A DNA stretch of 44,217 bases from Deltaproteobacteria bacterium (lineage in GTDB: Bacteria > Desulfobacterota > Desulfobacteria > Desulfobacterales > GCA-2748835). The stretch covers positions 1-44,217 of the forward strand of contig PDTL01000029.1 of the NCBI GenBank assembly GCA_002748835.1, given 5' to 3'. Positions 44,024 to 44,217 of the stretch are shown here, piece after piece. A program made the position numbers and the translations under genes. The notes under the pieces are model-generated. The model searched no databases and had not been told where the DNA came from. It saw nothing but the letters and a program-made list of their open reading frames with translations. The stretch's first letter is position 1, and the number at the start of each line of letters is the position of its first letter.

Positions 44024-44217
44024 ATGCCTAAGATCAAGGTAACTGCTCACCCCTTTTGATAAAAAAGACAAGAAAAAAATTGATAAAAAAGTAAGAAAAA
44101 GCTTGACAGGTTTTTTGAGGGGAAATAGCGAGAAGTTAAAGTTGGCTTGAATTGGCACATAATGGCCTATAAAAGGCATGCAGGATCCACGAACTCGGTC
44201 GACGTAATCATTCTGCA
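44024..44217 (+). pseudogene. Frameshifted gene remnant at the window edge
   Basis: A strong site GGGAGGAG (44013-44020) precedes ATG 44024. The frame encodes MPKIKVTAHPF and stops at TGA 44057 followed by TAA. The +1 frame continues openly from 44055 to 44147 with a Lys-rich reading (FDKKDKKKIDKKVRKSL), and the original frame reopens from 44129 to the window end (REVKVGLNWHIMAYKRHAG). This looks like a gene with two frame breaks. No family is recognised. A programmed shift at CCC TTT TGA cannot be excluded. Confidence 0.4.

Overview
The window reads as chromosomal DNA of a sulfate-reducing bacterium of the Desulfobacterota (Desulfobacteraceae-like). The main support is a complete dsrMKJOP operon, the membrane complex that feeds electrons to dissimilatory sulfite reduction. 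The surrounding housekeeping genes (argS, gatC, gatA, mutL, map) are in a style usual for that group. No rRNA, tRNA, CRISPR array or intact insertion sequence was recognised. Base composition shifts visibly three times: a moderately AT-rich left third, a GC-rich centre, and a strongly AT-rich right end from about 41.8 kb.

Region 1 (about 0.3-16.9 kb) is an exopolysaccharide locus. One long run on the minus strand begins at 16727 and ends at 1842. It encodes, in transcription order: an outer-membrane export lipoprotein (Wza/GumB type), a Wzz/GumC chain-length protein, a tyrosine-kinase-like P-loop protein that lacks the P-loop lysine, a hexapeptide acetyltransferase, an O-antigen ligase/polymerase-like protein, an acyltransferase-3 membrane protein, a flippase, a GT4 glycosyltransferase, a radical SAM protein with a short SPASM motif, a small secreted Fn3-like protein, a GT2-methyltransferase fusion and a GT2-GT4 fusion. 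A GH51-like secreted glycosidase faces this operon at its end. Together these could build, decorate, export and trim a Wzx/Wzy-type polysaccharide. No priming phosphoglycosyl transferase is present.

Region 2 (17.0-20.1 kb) holds an NTF2-like protein, a YraQ/ArsP-type permease with its small thioredoxin-like partner, and a secreted SGNH esterase with a C-terminal Cys-Phe-Ile/helix/Arg tail.

Region 3 (20.2-29.3 kb) is the energy-metabolism block. An RsbRD-N-domain gene precedes dsrM-K-J-O-P on the minus strand, closed by a strong bidirectional terminator. A YcaO-family gene is transcribed divergently from it, followed by amrA (AMMECR1) and a universal stress protein gene.

Region 4 (29.3-41.8 kb) is housekeeping. 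A minus-strand argS-SPOR-gatC-gatA-(59 aa protein)-mutL run is followed by a CBS-ACT protein, a two-helix K+ channel with RCK domain, pcm with a YqaA-type membrane protein, SEC-C-tagged map and adenine deaminase.

Region 5 (41.8-44.2 kb) is AT-rich accessory DNA with one large secreted protein carrying a BACON-like C-terminal domain, otherwise empty or decayed sequence, and a frameshifted gene remnant running off the right edge.
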